Assembly (NCBI GenBank): GCA_016463365.1
Contig: JAEMRJ010000017.1
Coordinates: forward strand, 1 to 27,144
From: Thermoleophilaceae bacterium
Lineage (GTDB): Bacteria > Actinomycetota > Thermoleophilia > Solirubrobacterales > JACPNS01
Reading direction: 5' to 3'
DNA: 27,144 bases
Both the position numbers and the translations under genes were made by a program. Shown in pieces: positions 15,894 to 23,800 of this stretch; within the stretch, counting starts at the first letter, position 1; the number at the start of each line of letters is the position of its first letter. Under the pieces are notes generated by a model. That model was given only the letters and a program-made list of their open reading frames with translations, did no database searches and had not been told where the DNA came from.

Positions 15894-16403
15894 ATGATCG
15901 CGCTGCTTTTTGTGATTCTTTTCATCGCCGTCCCGGTGATTGAGCTCTGGCTGATCCTCCAGGTCGGCGAACTGATCGGCGTGATGCCGACAATCCTGTT
16001 GCTGCTGCTGGATTCACTGCTCGGCGCCTGGCTTGTGAAGAGCCAGGGCGGCGCGGTCTGGCGCAACTTCCGCATGACCGTTGACGCCGGGAAGATCCCC
16101 GCCAACGAGGCCGTTGACGGCTTTCTCGTGATCATGGGCGGCACGCTGCTGCTGGTCCCGGGGTTCATGTCCGACATCGTCGGGATTCTGCTGATTGCCC
16201 CGCCTTCGCGCGCGTTCCTGCGCAATCGCGTGATCAAGATCGGCCTGGGCCGCTCGCGTGCGGTGTTCATGGGCGGCTTCGTAGCTGACGATACGGGTGT
16301 GCGAGACTTCGCCCACTCTGACCAGCCGCGCAGGCGCACCTCTTCAACACAGGGCGAGCGCGAGCCGGAATTCGACTTCGAAACGCAGCAGCTTCACGAA
16401 TGA
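15894..16403 (+). CDS. fxsA: FxsA family membrane protein
   Basis: This 169-aa protein matches the FxsA family in layout. It has a first hydrophobic helix with the P-V-I-E-L-W motif (14-19), a second helix (about 27-48) followed by GAWLVKSQGG, a cytoplasmic stretch with VDAGKIPANEAVDG, a third helix rich in LLLVPGFMSDIVG, and APPSRAFLR just after it. The C-terminal 50 residues are polar and variable. FxsA is an inner-membrane protein named for suppressing F-plasmid exclusion of phage T7 in E. coli; its normal role is unknown. It is the first gene of a tight operon and overlaps the next by 4 nt (ATGA). There is no Shine-Dalgarno, consistent with a leaderless start. Confidence 0.9.
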   Translation: MIALLFVILFIAVPVIELWLILQVGELIGVMPTILLLLLDSLLGAWLVKSQGGAVWRNFRMTVDAGKIPANEAVDGFLVIMGGTLLLVPGFMSDIVGILLIAPPSRAFLRNRVIKIGLGRSRAVFMGGFVADDTGVRDFAHSDQPRRRTSSTQGEREPEFDFETQQLHE

Positions 16404-17161
16404 CAACCATCCAGTCTGTACCTCTACTTGAGGCTGAGAGTCTGGCTTTTTTCGAGCCGGAGAAGAGCATTTTCGGCATAGCCGGACCGCAGGTTTCTGT
16501 GATGTTCTCCGGCAAGGGCGACGCGCAGACGCTGGGCTTTGCGGTCAGCGATGTCCAGCAGCTCACCACCTTGAGCAACACTCACTGGCAGGCGCAGATG
16601 CAGTCGGCCAAGGGCGCTTTTGAGCTTGACTGGCGCAGCAAGGAACAGAGCGCGCACCTGGACAGCAGCGAGATCATCGTCTGCGACGTGTCCGGGCGCG
16701 TCGCTGAGAACGAGCGGCGCGAACGCCGCTTCAAAAGCATTGGAGTCTCGACGCTCCCCTCCCGCCGCCCTGGCCCACCCGTGTTGCGGTCGATCGTCGC
16801 GCTGTTCGACAATGGCGACAGCTTCTTCCTGAATGCCTACAAGCCCGCTGTTTACCACGGCCACGGCGATGAACGCAACGACGCCGTGCTGATCGAGAGT
16901 GGCAGTGCCAACCCGATCGCCGACGCCCGCCTGTCGACCGTTTTCAGCAAGGATGACCTGCACACTCAGGCTGCACTTGAGCTTTGGCTTGAGGACGATG
17001 AGCTCCCGCGTCGGATCAGCGGCGAGGCAATCGCCGGCACTCACGTCGAGTTGACCGATCGCGACGTCGCCCTGGCTTTCTACAACTGGACGATGGGGCC
17101 GCACAGCGGCATCGGCTACTACGAGATCGCCCTCGCGGCGCCGCCACGGATCGCAGCCTGA
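16400..17161 (+). CDS. Conserved-looking hypothetical protein, 253 aa
   Basis: I do not recognise a family. The protein is soluble, with no signal peptide or membrane segment. It looks mostly beta-stranded, with a long polar middle section (VAENERRERRFKSIGVST, about 100-117) and an aromatic, glycine-rich end (AFYNWTMGPHSGIGYYEI) that might close a barrel. Its ATG overlaps the fxsA stop (ATGA), and its TGA ends one base before the HAD gene, so the three are translationally coupled and probably act in one process. Codon use looks like that of the neighbours. A lipocalin-like or AttH-like barrel is possible but unproven. Confidence 0.75.
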   Translation: MTTIQSVPLLEAESLAFFEPEKSIFGIAGPQVSVMFSGKGDAQTLGFAVSDVQQLTTLSNTHWQAQMQSAKGAFELDWRSKEQSAHLDSSEIIVCDVSGRVAENERRERRFKSIGVSTLPSRRPGPPVLRSIVALFDNGDSFFLNAYKPAVYHGHGDERNDAVLIESGSANPIADARLSTVFSKDDLHTQAALELWLEDDELPRRISGEAIAGTHVELTDRDVALAFYNWTMGPHSGIGYYEIALAAPPRIAA

Positions 17162-17162
17162 C

Positions 17163-17819
17163 ATGGCCGGCGTCCGGGTCATCATCAGTGATTTCGGCGG
17201 GGTGCTGACAAACCCGCTCGAAGAGGCCTTCATCGCCTGGCAGCAAGAGACGGGGATTCCGCTCGAGGAGCTGGGAAAGGCGATGTTCACGATCGGCGAA
17301 GCGCTCGGCGAGAACCCGCTCTACAAGCTCGAGAAGGGCGAGATGAGCGAGTCCGATTTTGAACGCGTGATGCAGGACCAGCTACGCAGCCAGCTCGGCG
17401 ACCACACAGAGTTCGTCGATTTCGCGGAGTTCTACTTCAGCCAGCTCGCCCCCAACCAGCCGTTTCTCGACTTTCTGTTCGAGTACAAGGCCGGCGGCGG
17501 GCGCCTCGCGCTTCTGACGAACAACGTCAAGGAATGGGAGCCGCGCTGGCGCGCGATGCTGCCGATCGATGAGCTCTTCGAGGCGATCACTGACAGCGGG
17601 TTTGAGGGCACGCGCAAGCCAGAGCCGCTGATCTATGAGATCACCTTTCAACGGATCACCGAGCTGCCGGGCCTGGCGGACGTGAAACGAAGCGAGTGCG
17701 TGCTGGTCGACGACATCGAGATCAACTGCGATGCAGCGCGCGATTTCGGCTTCAAGGCCGTTCGCTACCACGGTGAGTGCGCGGACGTGCTGCGCGAACT
17801 GAAGCCGTTGCTGGCTTAG
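17163..17819 (+). CDS. HAD superfamily hydrolase (subfamily IA-like)
   Basis: This 218-aa protein carries the HAD motifs: nucleophile D10 in ISDFGGVLT, motif II LALLTNN (T119), motif III Lys in GTRKPEP (K152), and motif IV VLVDDIEIN (D183/D184). The cap is helical, about residues 16-95. The residue two after the nucleophile is Gly, not the usual Asp acid/base; this DxGGV form is known in HAD-IA phosphatase-like proteins such as the YihX and ACAD10 types. The substrate is not predictable; a small phosphorylated metabolite is the usual guess. The gene begins 1 nt after the preceding stop and overlaps the stop of the convergent gene by 4 nt. Confidence 0.9.
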   Translation: MAGVRVIISDFGGVLTNPLEEAFIAWQQETGIPLEELGKAMFTIGEALGENPLYKLEKGEMSESDFERVMQDQLRSQLGDHTEFVDFAEFYFSQLAPNQPFLDFLFEYKAGGGRLALLTNNVKEWEPRWRAMLPIDELFEAITDSGFEGTRKPEPLIYEITFQRITELPGLADVKRSECVLVDDIEINCDAARDFGFKAVRYHGECADVLRELKPLLA

Positions 17820-18274
17820 TTGTCAGACCCGATCCGGTCCCAGATGTAGATGCGCATCGCCTCTGCGGCGAGCTCCATCGTCTGCTGGGGCGGGAGCCAG
17901 GGCAGGACCGTCTCGAGCATCTCCTCGTCAGAGGAGCCGCTTTCGAAGGCCTCGTCGCTGCGGAAGCTGGCGGCGATGCGCAGGGCCTCGCGACGGTTGT
18001 CCTTGTCGAGCGACGTGTAGGCGCCGATCAGGAAGTCGCGGTTGGCAACGGGTTGGCCGACTTCCAGAGACGCGTGCCAGGCGGCGAGGACCGTGAGGTC
18101 GTCGGAGTCCAGCGCGCGGATCGCTTCGCCGTAGTGGATCGGGAGCTCAGAGTCCGGGAGCGAGTTGACCCAGGCGTGGACGACCTCTGTGACGAGTTGG
18201 CGACGCGCCTCGCGGCCGACGCTGCCCGCGACGACGCGTACCGCGTCCTGGGGCTCGATGAAACAGAGGGACAT
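17816..18274 (-). CDS. Small hypothetical protein, 152 aa
   Basis: No family is recognised. The protein looks all-helical and acidic, with leucine/alanine-rich helices (EMLETVLPWLPPQQTMELAA near 118-137) and no signal or membrane segment. I prefer this strand to the overlapping plus-strand frame because it shows normal GC-rich third positions and an ordinary amino-acid mix, while the plus-strand frame is a Val/Arg/Asp-rich shadow. It converges with the HAD gene (4-nt overlap of stops). There is no clear Shine-Dalgarno before ATG at 18274; an inverted repeat GGGCC-N7-GGCCC lies just upstream (18278-18294). Confidence 0.65.
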   Translation of the reverse strand: MSLCFIEPQDAVRVVAGSVGREARRQLVTEVVHAWVNSLPDSELPIHYGEAIRALDSDDLTVLAAWHASLEVGQPVANRDFLIGAYTSLDKDNRREALRIAASFRSDEAFESGSSDEEMLETVLPWLPPQQTMELAAEAMRIYIWDRIGSDN

Positions 18275-18446
18275 TAGGGGCCAATCTATGGCCCGGGGGC
18301 GACGGAAAAGCGCGGCTTTGCCCTGGGACCCATGGTCAAAACCCAGGCCTCACCTTCGGACCTCGCTTAGCCATGGGGTTTGAACTCCATGCCCCGTCTC
18401 TGGGACGGGGGCATGGAAGTTTTCCCGCTTGTTCAAGCGATCCGTT
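18275..18446. other. Structured intergenic region with strong hairpins
   Basis: A 12-bp stem with one bulge (18387-18416; arms CCATGCCCCGTC and GACGGGGGCATGG) lies 30 nt past the stop of the marP-like gene and may end its transcript, but it has no U-tract on that strand. A second inverted repeat (CCCTGGG...CCCAGG) is near 18320-18345. The region could instead be a structured leader of the 152-aa gene. No tRNA or ORF is supported. Confidence 0.45.
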
Positions 18447-19598
18447 CTAGCTGCAACCGCCGGTCGAGACGGCGCGACTGGTGTCGACCTGGGCGAGCGT
18501 CTGGGCGATCTGCGGCCCCGGCACGCCGTAGCCGCGTGAGTTGTCGCTGTCGCTCTTGGCCGCGAAAACCGTGGTGCGCACGCGGCCGGCTTCATCGACG
18601 ATCGGTCCGCCGGAGTTGCCGTGCCGGACCATGCCACGGAAGGTGGTCATGCGGCGCGTGATCGGGCCGCCCCCGTAGATGTCGTCGGAGACGACGGTGG
18701 TCGTCGAGCCGATGCGCGCGGGCTGAATGTCCAGCGGACCGTTGAGCGGATAACCGATGACGGCGCCGGAGGTGCCCTTCGCTGTGTCGGTGATCAACTC
18801 CAGCGGCTGCGCCGTGAGTCCCGGGACGTAGAGCACCGCGAGGTCGTTCTTTGCGTCAAACCAGACGGCCTGAGCCGCGAGCTGAGAGCCGTTGCCCAGC
18901 GGCTGGACGGTCGTGTCGATCTCGCCGGCGATCACGTGCGCGTTGGTGACCACCAGTCCGGAGCTTGCGACCCAGCCCGAGCCTTCGATGCCGTAGCCGC
19001 ATGCAGTACCGAGCACACGCACGGTGGACTGAGCCGCGCGCTGGACGTCCGGGTCACGAGCAACGGCGCTGTCGGGAGCAGAGACGTTCGGAGCGGGTCC
19101 GTTGATCTGCGGGACCGGGTCGATGCGCGCGAGCGCGTCGAGGACGCCTGTGCTGGGCGGCAGCAGTGCATTGAGCTGCTTGAGCACCGTTGAGGTGCGG
19201 ATCTCGCGGCGCAGTTCCTTGTTGGCGCGCGACTGGGTGATCGCGGCCGCGCCGACCCAGACCACGCCGATCGCGAATGCGGCCAGCAGAACCGCCCCCA
19301 TCGCACCGTCGATCCTGCGCGCGCCGAGACTGGTGAAACGCACGCGCAGGCGGTAGCCGATCAGCAGCGCGACCTCGGCGAGGACGCCGCCGACGATCAA
19401 CGCTGCGGCGAGCGCCAGGAGCGGCGTATAGGGCGAATCGTTGCCGCTCTCGAGCAGTCTGCCCGCGAGGTTCACGCCGACCAGCGTGCCGCCGACAAAG
19501 CCGATCAACGAGGACATGCCGATCACGGCGCCCTGGCGGAATCCCCAGGCGGCGAAGAACACCACGCCGAGGATGATCGTCGCGTCAAGCAGACTCAT
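18447..19598 (-). CDS. marP: MarP-like membrane serine protease (CvpA-type membrane part plus trypsin-like domain)
   Basis: The 383-aa protein has four predicted transmembrane helices (about 5-20, 28-48, 58-82, 98-120), like the colicin V production family, then a periplasmic chymotrypsin-fold protease with the full triad: H221 (VTNAHV), D252 (KNDLAVL) and S329 (HGNSGGP). Cys200 at the start of the protease domain and Cys382 near the C-terminus sit where Mycobacterium tuberculosis MarP (Rv3671c) has its stabilising disulfide. MarP is needed for acid resistance in M. tuberculosis, where it cleaves the peptidoglycan hydrolase RipA. The same role here is inference. It lies 72 nt downstream of the lipoprotein gene. 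No Shine-Dalgarno is visible before ATG at 19598. Confidence 0.9.
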   Translation of the reverse strand: MSLLDATIILGVVFFAAWGFRQGAVIGMSSLIGFVGGTLVGVNLAGRLLESGNDSPYTPLLALAAALIVGGVLAEVALLIGYRLRVRFTSLGARRIDGAMGAVLLAAFAIGVVWVGAAAITQSRANKELRREIRTSTVLKQLNALLPPSTGVLDALARIDPVPQINGPAPNVSAPDSAVARDPDVQRAAQSTVRVLGTACGYGIEGSGWVASSGLVVTNAHVIAGEIDTTVQPLGNGSQLAAQAVWFDAKNDLAVLYVPGLTAQPLELITDTAKGTSGAVIGYPLNGPLDIQPARIGSTTTVVSDDIYGGGPITRRMTTFRGMVRHGNSGGPIVDEAGRVRTTVFAAKSDSDNSRGYGVPGPQIAQTLAQVDTSRAVSTGGCS

Positions 19599-19670
19599 GC
19601 AGAGATGATGACGGGGAGCAGAAAAACTTCGCCCATCAGGCGTCCAGCTGCAGCTTCAGCTGCGCGCGGG

Positions 19671-20255
19671 TCAGACGTCGAGGGTGATCTGGGCCTTGTC
19701 TTTGCCGTCACGCGACTCGAGCTCGAGCTCGAGCGGGCGGGCTTCAAGCGAGGCCTGCGACATGCGGAAGAGGACGAGCCCACCGCGGATCGGTCCGACG
19801 AAGGCCGGCGTGTTGGCGACTGGAAGCATTGCGCCCCTGCCGATCGGTGACGGTGCGTAGCCCCAACCGGGAGCCTCGACTTCGAGTGGTTCGAACTCTT
19901 CGCCGGCGGCGGTGACGATCTTCATCTCTTCGGTGCCGATCGGAAGGATGCGGCGGTCCGAGTCTTCGTTGGTCACGTACATGAAGACGCCGAAGTAGGC
20001 GTCGCCCTTGGCGGGCGCCGGCTGGCCTTCGAGGTAGAAGCTGTCCTCGACGTCCTTGGGGTTGAGCATGCGCGAAATCTGCACCTGGTAGTACGCGCCG
20101 TCCACGTAGACGCGGATGCCTTCGTTCTTGGCTTCGGCGGGCTTGGACTCTTTTTCGCAGCCGGCCGCCGAGAAGGCGACGATGGCGACCGCGAGCAGGC
20201 TGACCAGACGGATGAACGCGCGCGAGGCGCGCTTTGATGACGAAGAATGCTCCAT
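19671..20255 (-). CDS. Predicted lipoprotein of unknown function
   Basis: The 194-aa protein has a lipoprotein signal: basic start, hydrophobic run (about 14-30) and lipobox SAAGC with the lipidated Cys at 33. The mature part is a single probable beta-sandwich (about 47-194) with NEDSDRRILPIGTEEMKIV in the middle, a layout like extracytoplasmic DUF4352/TRF-type domains, though that match is only by eye. It lies on the outer face of the membrane, upstream of the marP-like protease gene. Its function is unknown. Confidence 0.8.
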   Translation of the reverse strand: MEHSSSSKRASRAFIRLVSLLAVAIVAFSAAGCEKESKPAEAKNEGIRVYVDGAYYQVQISRMLNPKDVEDSFYLEGQPAPAKGDAYFGVFMYVTNEDSDRRILPIGTEEMKIVTAAGEEFEPLEVEAPGWGYAPSPIGRGAMLPVANTPAFVGPIRGGLVLFRMSQASLEARPLELELESRDGKDKAQITLDV

Positions 20256-20265
20256 GCGGTGCGGC

Positions 20266-20271
20266 AGTCTA
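20266..20271 (-). promoter_or_regulatory. Possible -10 element for the lipoprotein gene
   Basis: TAGACT on the minus strand ends 10 nt before the ATG (20255), and there is no Shine-Dalgarno between them, suggesting a near-leaderless transcript. The -35 is unconvincing. Confidence 0.35.
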
Positions 20272-20318
20272 GTAAGTGGCCCGGCGGGGTAAGTGACGAT
20301 CGTCGCTTGTTCGCGCGA

Positions 20319-20837
20319 TCAGGGGTTCGGGACGTACGTCGGGTCCAGCCCGGCGACGGTCGGGCGGTCGCCCCGGACGGCTCCGGGAGCGCCCTCAAGG
20401 ATGTCGCGAAGGCGCTTGATCCCGCGGTTCATGCGGCGCTGAATCTGGCGACGCTCGCCGAATTCGCGCAGGCGGTCTGCCGGGTTGAGCGGGTAGGTCT
20501 CGAGGATCCAGGTGACCTTTGTGGCGCCGCCAGACTGCTCCTCAAGAAGAAACTCGATGGCCATGTCGACGCGACCTCCGCGGCCGGTGGAGCCCTCTTC
20601 GAGGATGCGCTGGCCGCTTACGGCCTGCGTGATCGTGGTGCCCGCGCGGCGGTCCCGGAGCTTGCGGTGCATGCGGTAGCGCGCACCCGCGCCGATGCCC
20701 TTGGGCTCGACGCGCGTCAGGTGGAACTCACGGAAGAGGTCTGGTGCGAACTCAGTGCGTGAGCCGATGTCGAGCAGGTACTCGTAGATCTCTTCCGGTG
20801 AGCGGTCGATCGTGATCTTGGCCTGAGCCGAACGCAT
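20319..20837 (-). CDS. SRPBCC (START-like) family protein
   Basis: This 172-aa protein begins with a typical polyketide-cyclase/dehydrase strand and helix (AKITIDRSPEEIYEYLLDI, 6-24), has central strands (GARYRMHRK and VDMAIEFLLEEQ) and a long C-terminal helix (about 124-148, DRLREFGERRQIQRRMNRG), the usual hydrophobic-pocket fold. The ligand is unknown. The last 25 residues are Pro/Gly-rich. It starts 9 nt after the gltB stop, so it is probably cotranscribed with gltB, though a functional link is not obvious. Confidence 0.85.
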   Translation of the reverse strand: MRSAQAKITIDRSPEEIYEYLLDIGSRTEFAPDLFREFHLTRVEPKGIGAGARYRMHRKLRDRRAGTTITQAVSGQRILEEGSTGRGGRVDMAIEFLLEEQSGGATKVTWILETYPLNPADRLREFGERRQIQRRMNRGIKRLRDILEGAPGAVRGDRPTVAGLDPTYVPNP

Positions 20838-20846
20838 CTGGCGATC

Positions 20847-23800
20847 CTATTCCGTCGAGATCGACGGGTCGGCCTGCTCGCTCTCGGGGACGCACTGGTA
20901 GAAGTTCTCGGCCGCTGAAGCGGCGAGCGCGACCATGCGCTCGGCCTCTTCGCTCTGGCCGCTTTCACGCAGTTCGTCGGCGTAGGCCTCGAGCAGCTCC
21001 TGGATGTCAAGCAGGCCCTCGGCGTCGATCTCTTCGATCACTGCCTTGGCGCCCTTGCCGAGCCTGTGCTCGAGCGCTTCTTTGGTCAGGCCCATCTCTG
21101 GCCACTTGCGCATGTAGATGCGACCACCGGTCATTCCGGCGCAGGCCCACGGGCCCGGGTCTCCGAGCACGACCGCGCGACCGTCGGTCATGTACTCGAA
21201 TGCGAAGCCCTTGATGTTCGCGCGGTCGGCGATGCAGCCGAGCGAGTCGTCCAGCGGCACTTTCGGCTCGCCGGCGATCACGACATCTGCGCCGGAGAGG
21301 CGGATGCAGCAGCGTGAGTCGGCGTCGCCCTGGACAAACAGCCTGCCACGCTGCGCGCCGTAGGCGAAGGACTTGCCCACAGAGCCGTTGACGCGCTTGC
21401 CGAAACGGTTCACGCCTTTGAGCACGCTGATCTGACCGCCGAGCATCGACTTGCCGACGCCGTCCTGGGCACCGCCCTGAACGTCGATGTTGACGCCGTA
21501 GACGTTGAATGCACCGAGGCCGCCACCGGCAACGGAGCCGTTGTCGAACTTGACATTGACGAGGGTGGCGTCAGTGGCTTCGGGGCCGTCGCCGAAGATC
21601 CGCGAACGCGAGATACCGCCGGCGAGCTCTGTGCCGAGCACGCGGTCGTTGGCGTTTGTCGAACGCGGGTACGCGTAGGAGATCGGATCGTCGCCGACTC
21701 GAGCCGGGCCGCCGCAGACGTCCGCGACAAGCCCCGCGATCGTCTTGGAGGCCTCTTTTTCGGGGAGCATGATCGGCCGCGAGACGATGATTCCGGCTTC
21801 TGCGCGCTCGTCGGCGATCGCTTCGACCGGCAGATCCAGCGGGGTGAGGTCGAGGTACTCCTCGAGCGGGGCGATCAGCTCGGTGATGTCGACCTTCTCG
21901 GCCGCGGCAGACTGCACCAGCAGGTCAGATCGACCGACCAGGTCCTGAGAGTTTTCGTAGCCCAGCATCGCGGTGATTTCGCGGACTTCTTCGCCGATGC
22001 CCTTGAAGAACGTGGCGCAGGCCTCGACGGCGGTGGGCAGCACCTGCGGAGTGAACTTCTTCAGCCCGTGCTGCTCGGCCTGCTCGACGGTCTCGATCTG
22101 CGTGGCGATACCGACGTGGCAGGTGTCGAGCTGACACCCACGGCAGATCGTGCAGCCGAGGCTGACCATTGCGAGCGTGCCGAAGCCGACGCGGTTGGCG
22201 CCGAGCATGTGCAGCTTGACGATGTCCCAGCCGTGGCGGTAGCCGCCGTCGGCCCAGATCTCGACGCGGTTGCGGATACCGGCCTCCATGAGCGCCTGGT
22301 GGACGGCGCGGGTACCGATGTCGCTCGGGAGGCCGACGTGGCGCAGTGCGTGCGCACGCGCGGCTCCTGTGCCGCCTTCAAAGCCTGAGAGCGTGATGAT
22401 GTCGGCGCCCGCCTTGGCGATGCCGACGCCGATCGTGCCGATGTTCGGGACGACCGGCACCTTGACGGCCACGCGGGCGTCGGGGTTTGCCGTCTTCAGC
22501 TCGTCGATCAGTTCCGCGAGGTCCTCGATCGAGTAGAGGTCGTGGTTGTTGGACGGGCTGATCAGGTCCGTGCCGGTGGTGGCGTTACGCGCGGCGGCGA
22601 CCTTCTCGGTGACCTTTCGCGCGGGCAGGTGTCCGCCCTCGCCGGGCTTTGCGCCCTGGCCGATCTTGATCTCCAGGAGGTACGAGCTGTTCAGGAGGTC
22701 CGAGGTCACACCGAAGCGGCCGGAGGCAACCTGCTGGCCGCGGTGCTTGGGGTACTGGCCGATCATGTCGTGGGGTTCGCCGCCCTCGCCGTTGACCGAC
22801 AGGATGTTGAGCTGCTTGGCGGCCTCGGCATAGGCGCGGAAGGCGGTCTCTGACTGCGAACCGAAGCTCATCGAAGCGATCACGATCGGGTAGTCGTGAT
22901 GGCCGACGGCGGCGCTCACCTGGTCCACCGGAATCGGCTCGCGGTCGGACTTGAAGTCCATGATGTGCCGCAGACTGACCGGGCTCTCGGCCTCGAGTTC
23001 GCGGACCTTGTTGCTGTAGTCCGCATAATCGCTGCGCTGGTTGGCGACGGCGTTTGCGGCCTTCCAGACCTTCGGATAGAAGTGGAAGGTCTTGGCGGGC
23101 TTGGCGACCTCTTCTTCGGCGAGTACGCGCTTGCGTACGTCGCCGTCGGCGTCGAGTTCGGCGAAGCCGAGGCCACCCTTGTCCGAGCCGAAATAGCTCT
23201 TGGTGCCGAGGATCTCTGCGAGTTCCGGTCGCAGTCCGATCGCGCTGAACTGACGCGCGTAGCCGCGGATCTCGTGGATGCCGATTGTGGAGATGACTTT
23301 CTCCATGCCCTTGCGCAGCGCGGCGCAGAGGTTGTTGTAGTCGGACTCGTAGTCGTCGACGCAGGCAACCTCGAGCATCACGTACGGACAGATGCCGTCG
23401 GCGCCGAGGCCCAGCGCGATCATCACATCGTGGACGTTGCGAATCGCTCCGCTGCGCAGGAGCAGGCTTGTGCGGCGGCGGAGGTTGACCTCGCCGGATT
23501 CGAGTTTTGCGGTCTTCAGCGCGGAGTCGATCGCGCTGACTGCAAGGTGCGGGTCGATGAAGCGGCGGTCGCCCTCGTACACGGTCCTGTCGGACAGGAC
23601 GATCAGCTCTGCGCCGCCGCGAACGAGATCGACTGCTTCGTGCTTCAGGCGCTCGATCGCGCCCTTCGTGTTCTCGGATTCGAGGCAGGCGATGTCGAGC
23701 ACCGCGCTGCGGTGACCGGCGAACTCCTCCCAGAGATCTTCAAGCAGGTAGGTCTTGTGGGTGCGCGCGATGCCGCGCAGCGTCTCGGCGTTGAGCGGGG

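Noticed and set aside
17777..18277. Plus-strand frame of 166 codons over the 152-aa gene
   Set aside because: It starts inside the HAD gene, has shadow-like composition, and the minus-strand frame has the more normal protein composition and third-position bias.
18371..18420. tRNA-like segment (TTCAAAC loop on the minus strand)
   Set aside because: The T-arm has a mismatch, no acceptor stem or anticodon arm can be built around it, and no CCA follows at the expected place.
19622..19642. Small hairpin plus T5 between the lipoprotein and marP genes
   Set aside because: The stem is only 4 bp and it would leave about 23 nt for a marP promoter, so a working terminator is unlikely.
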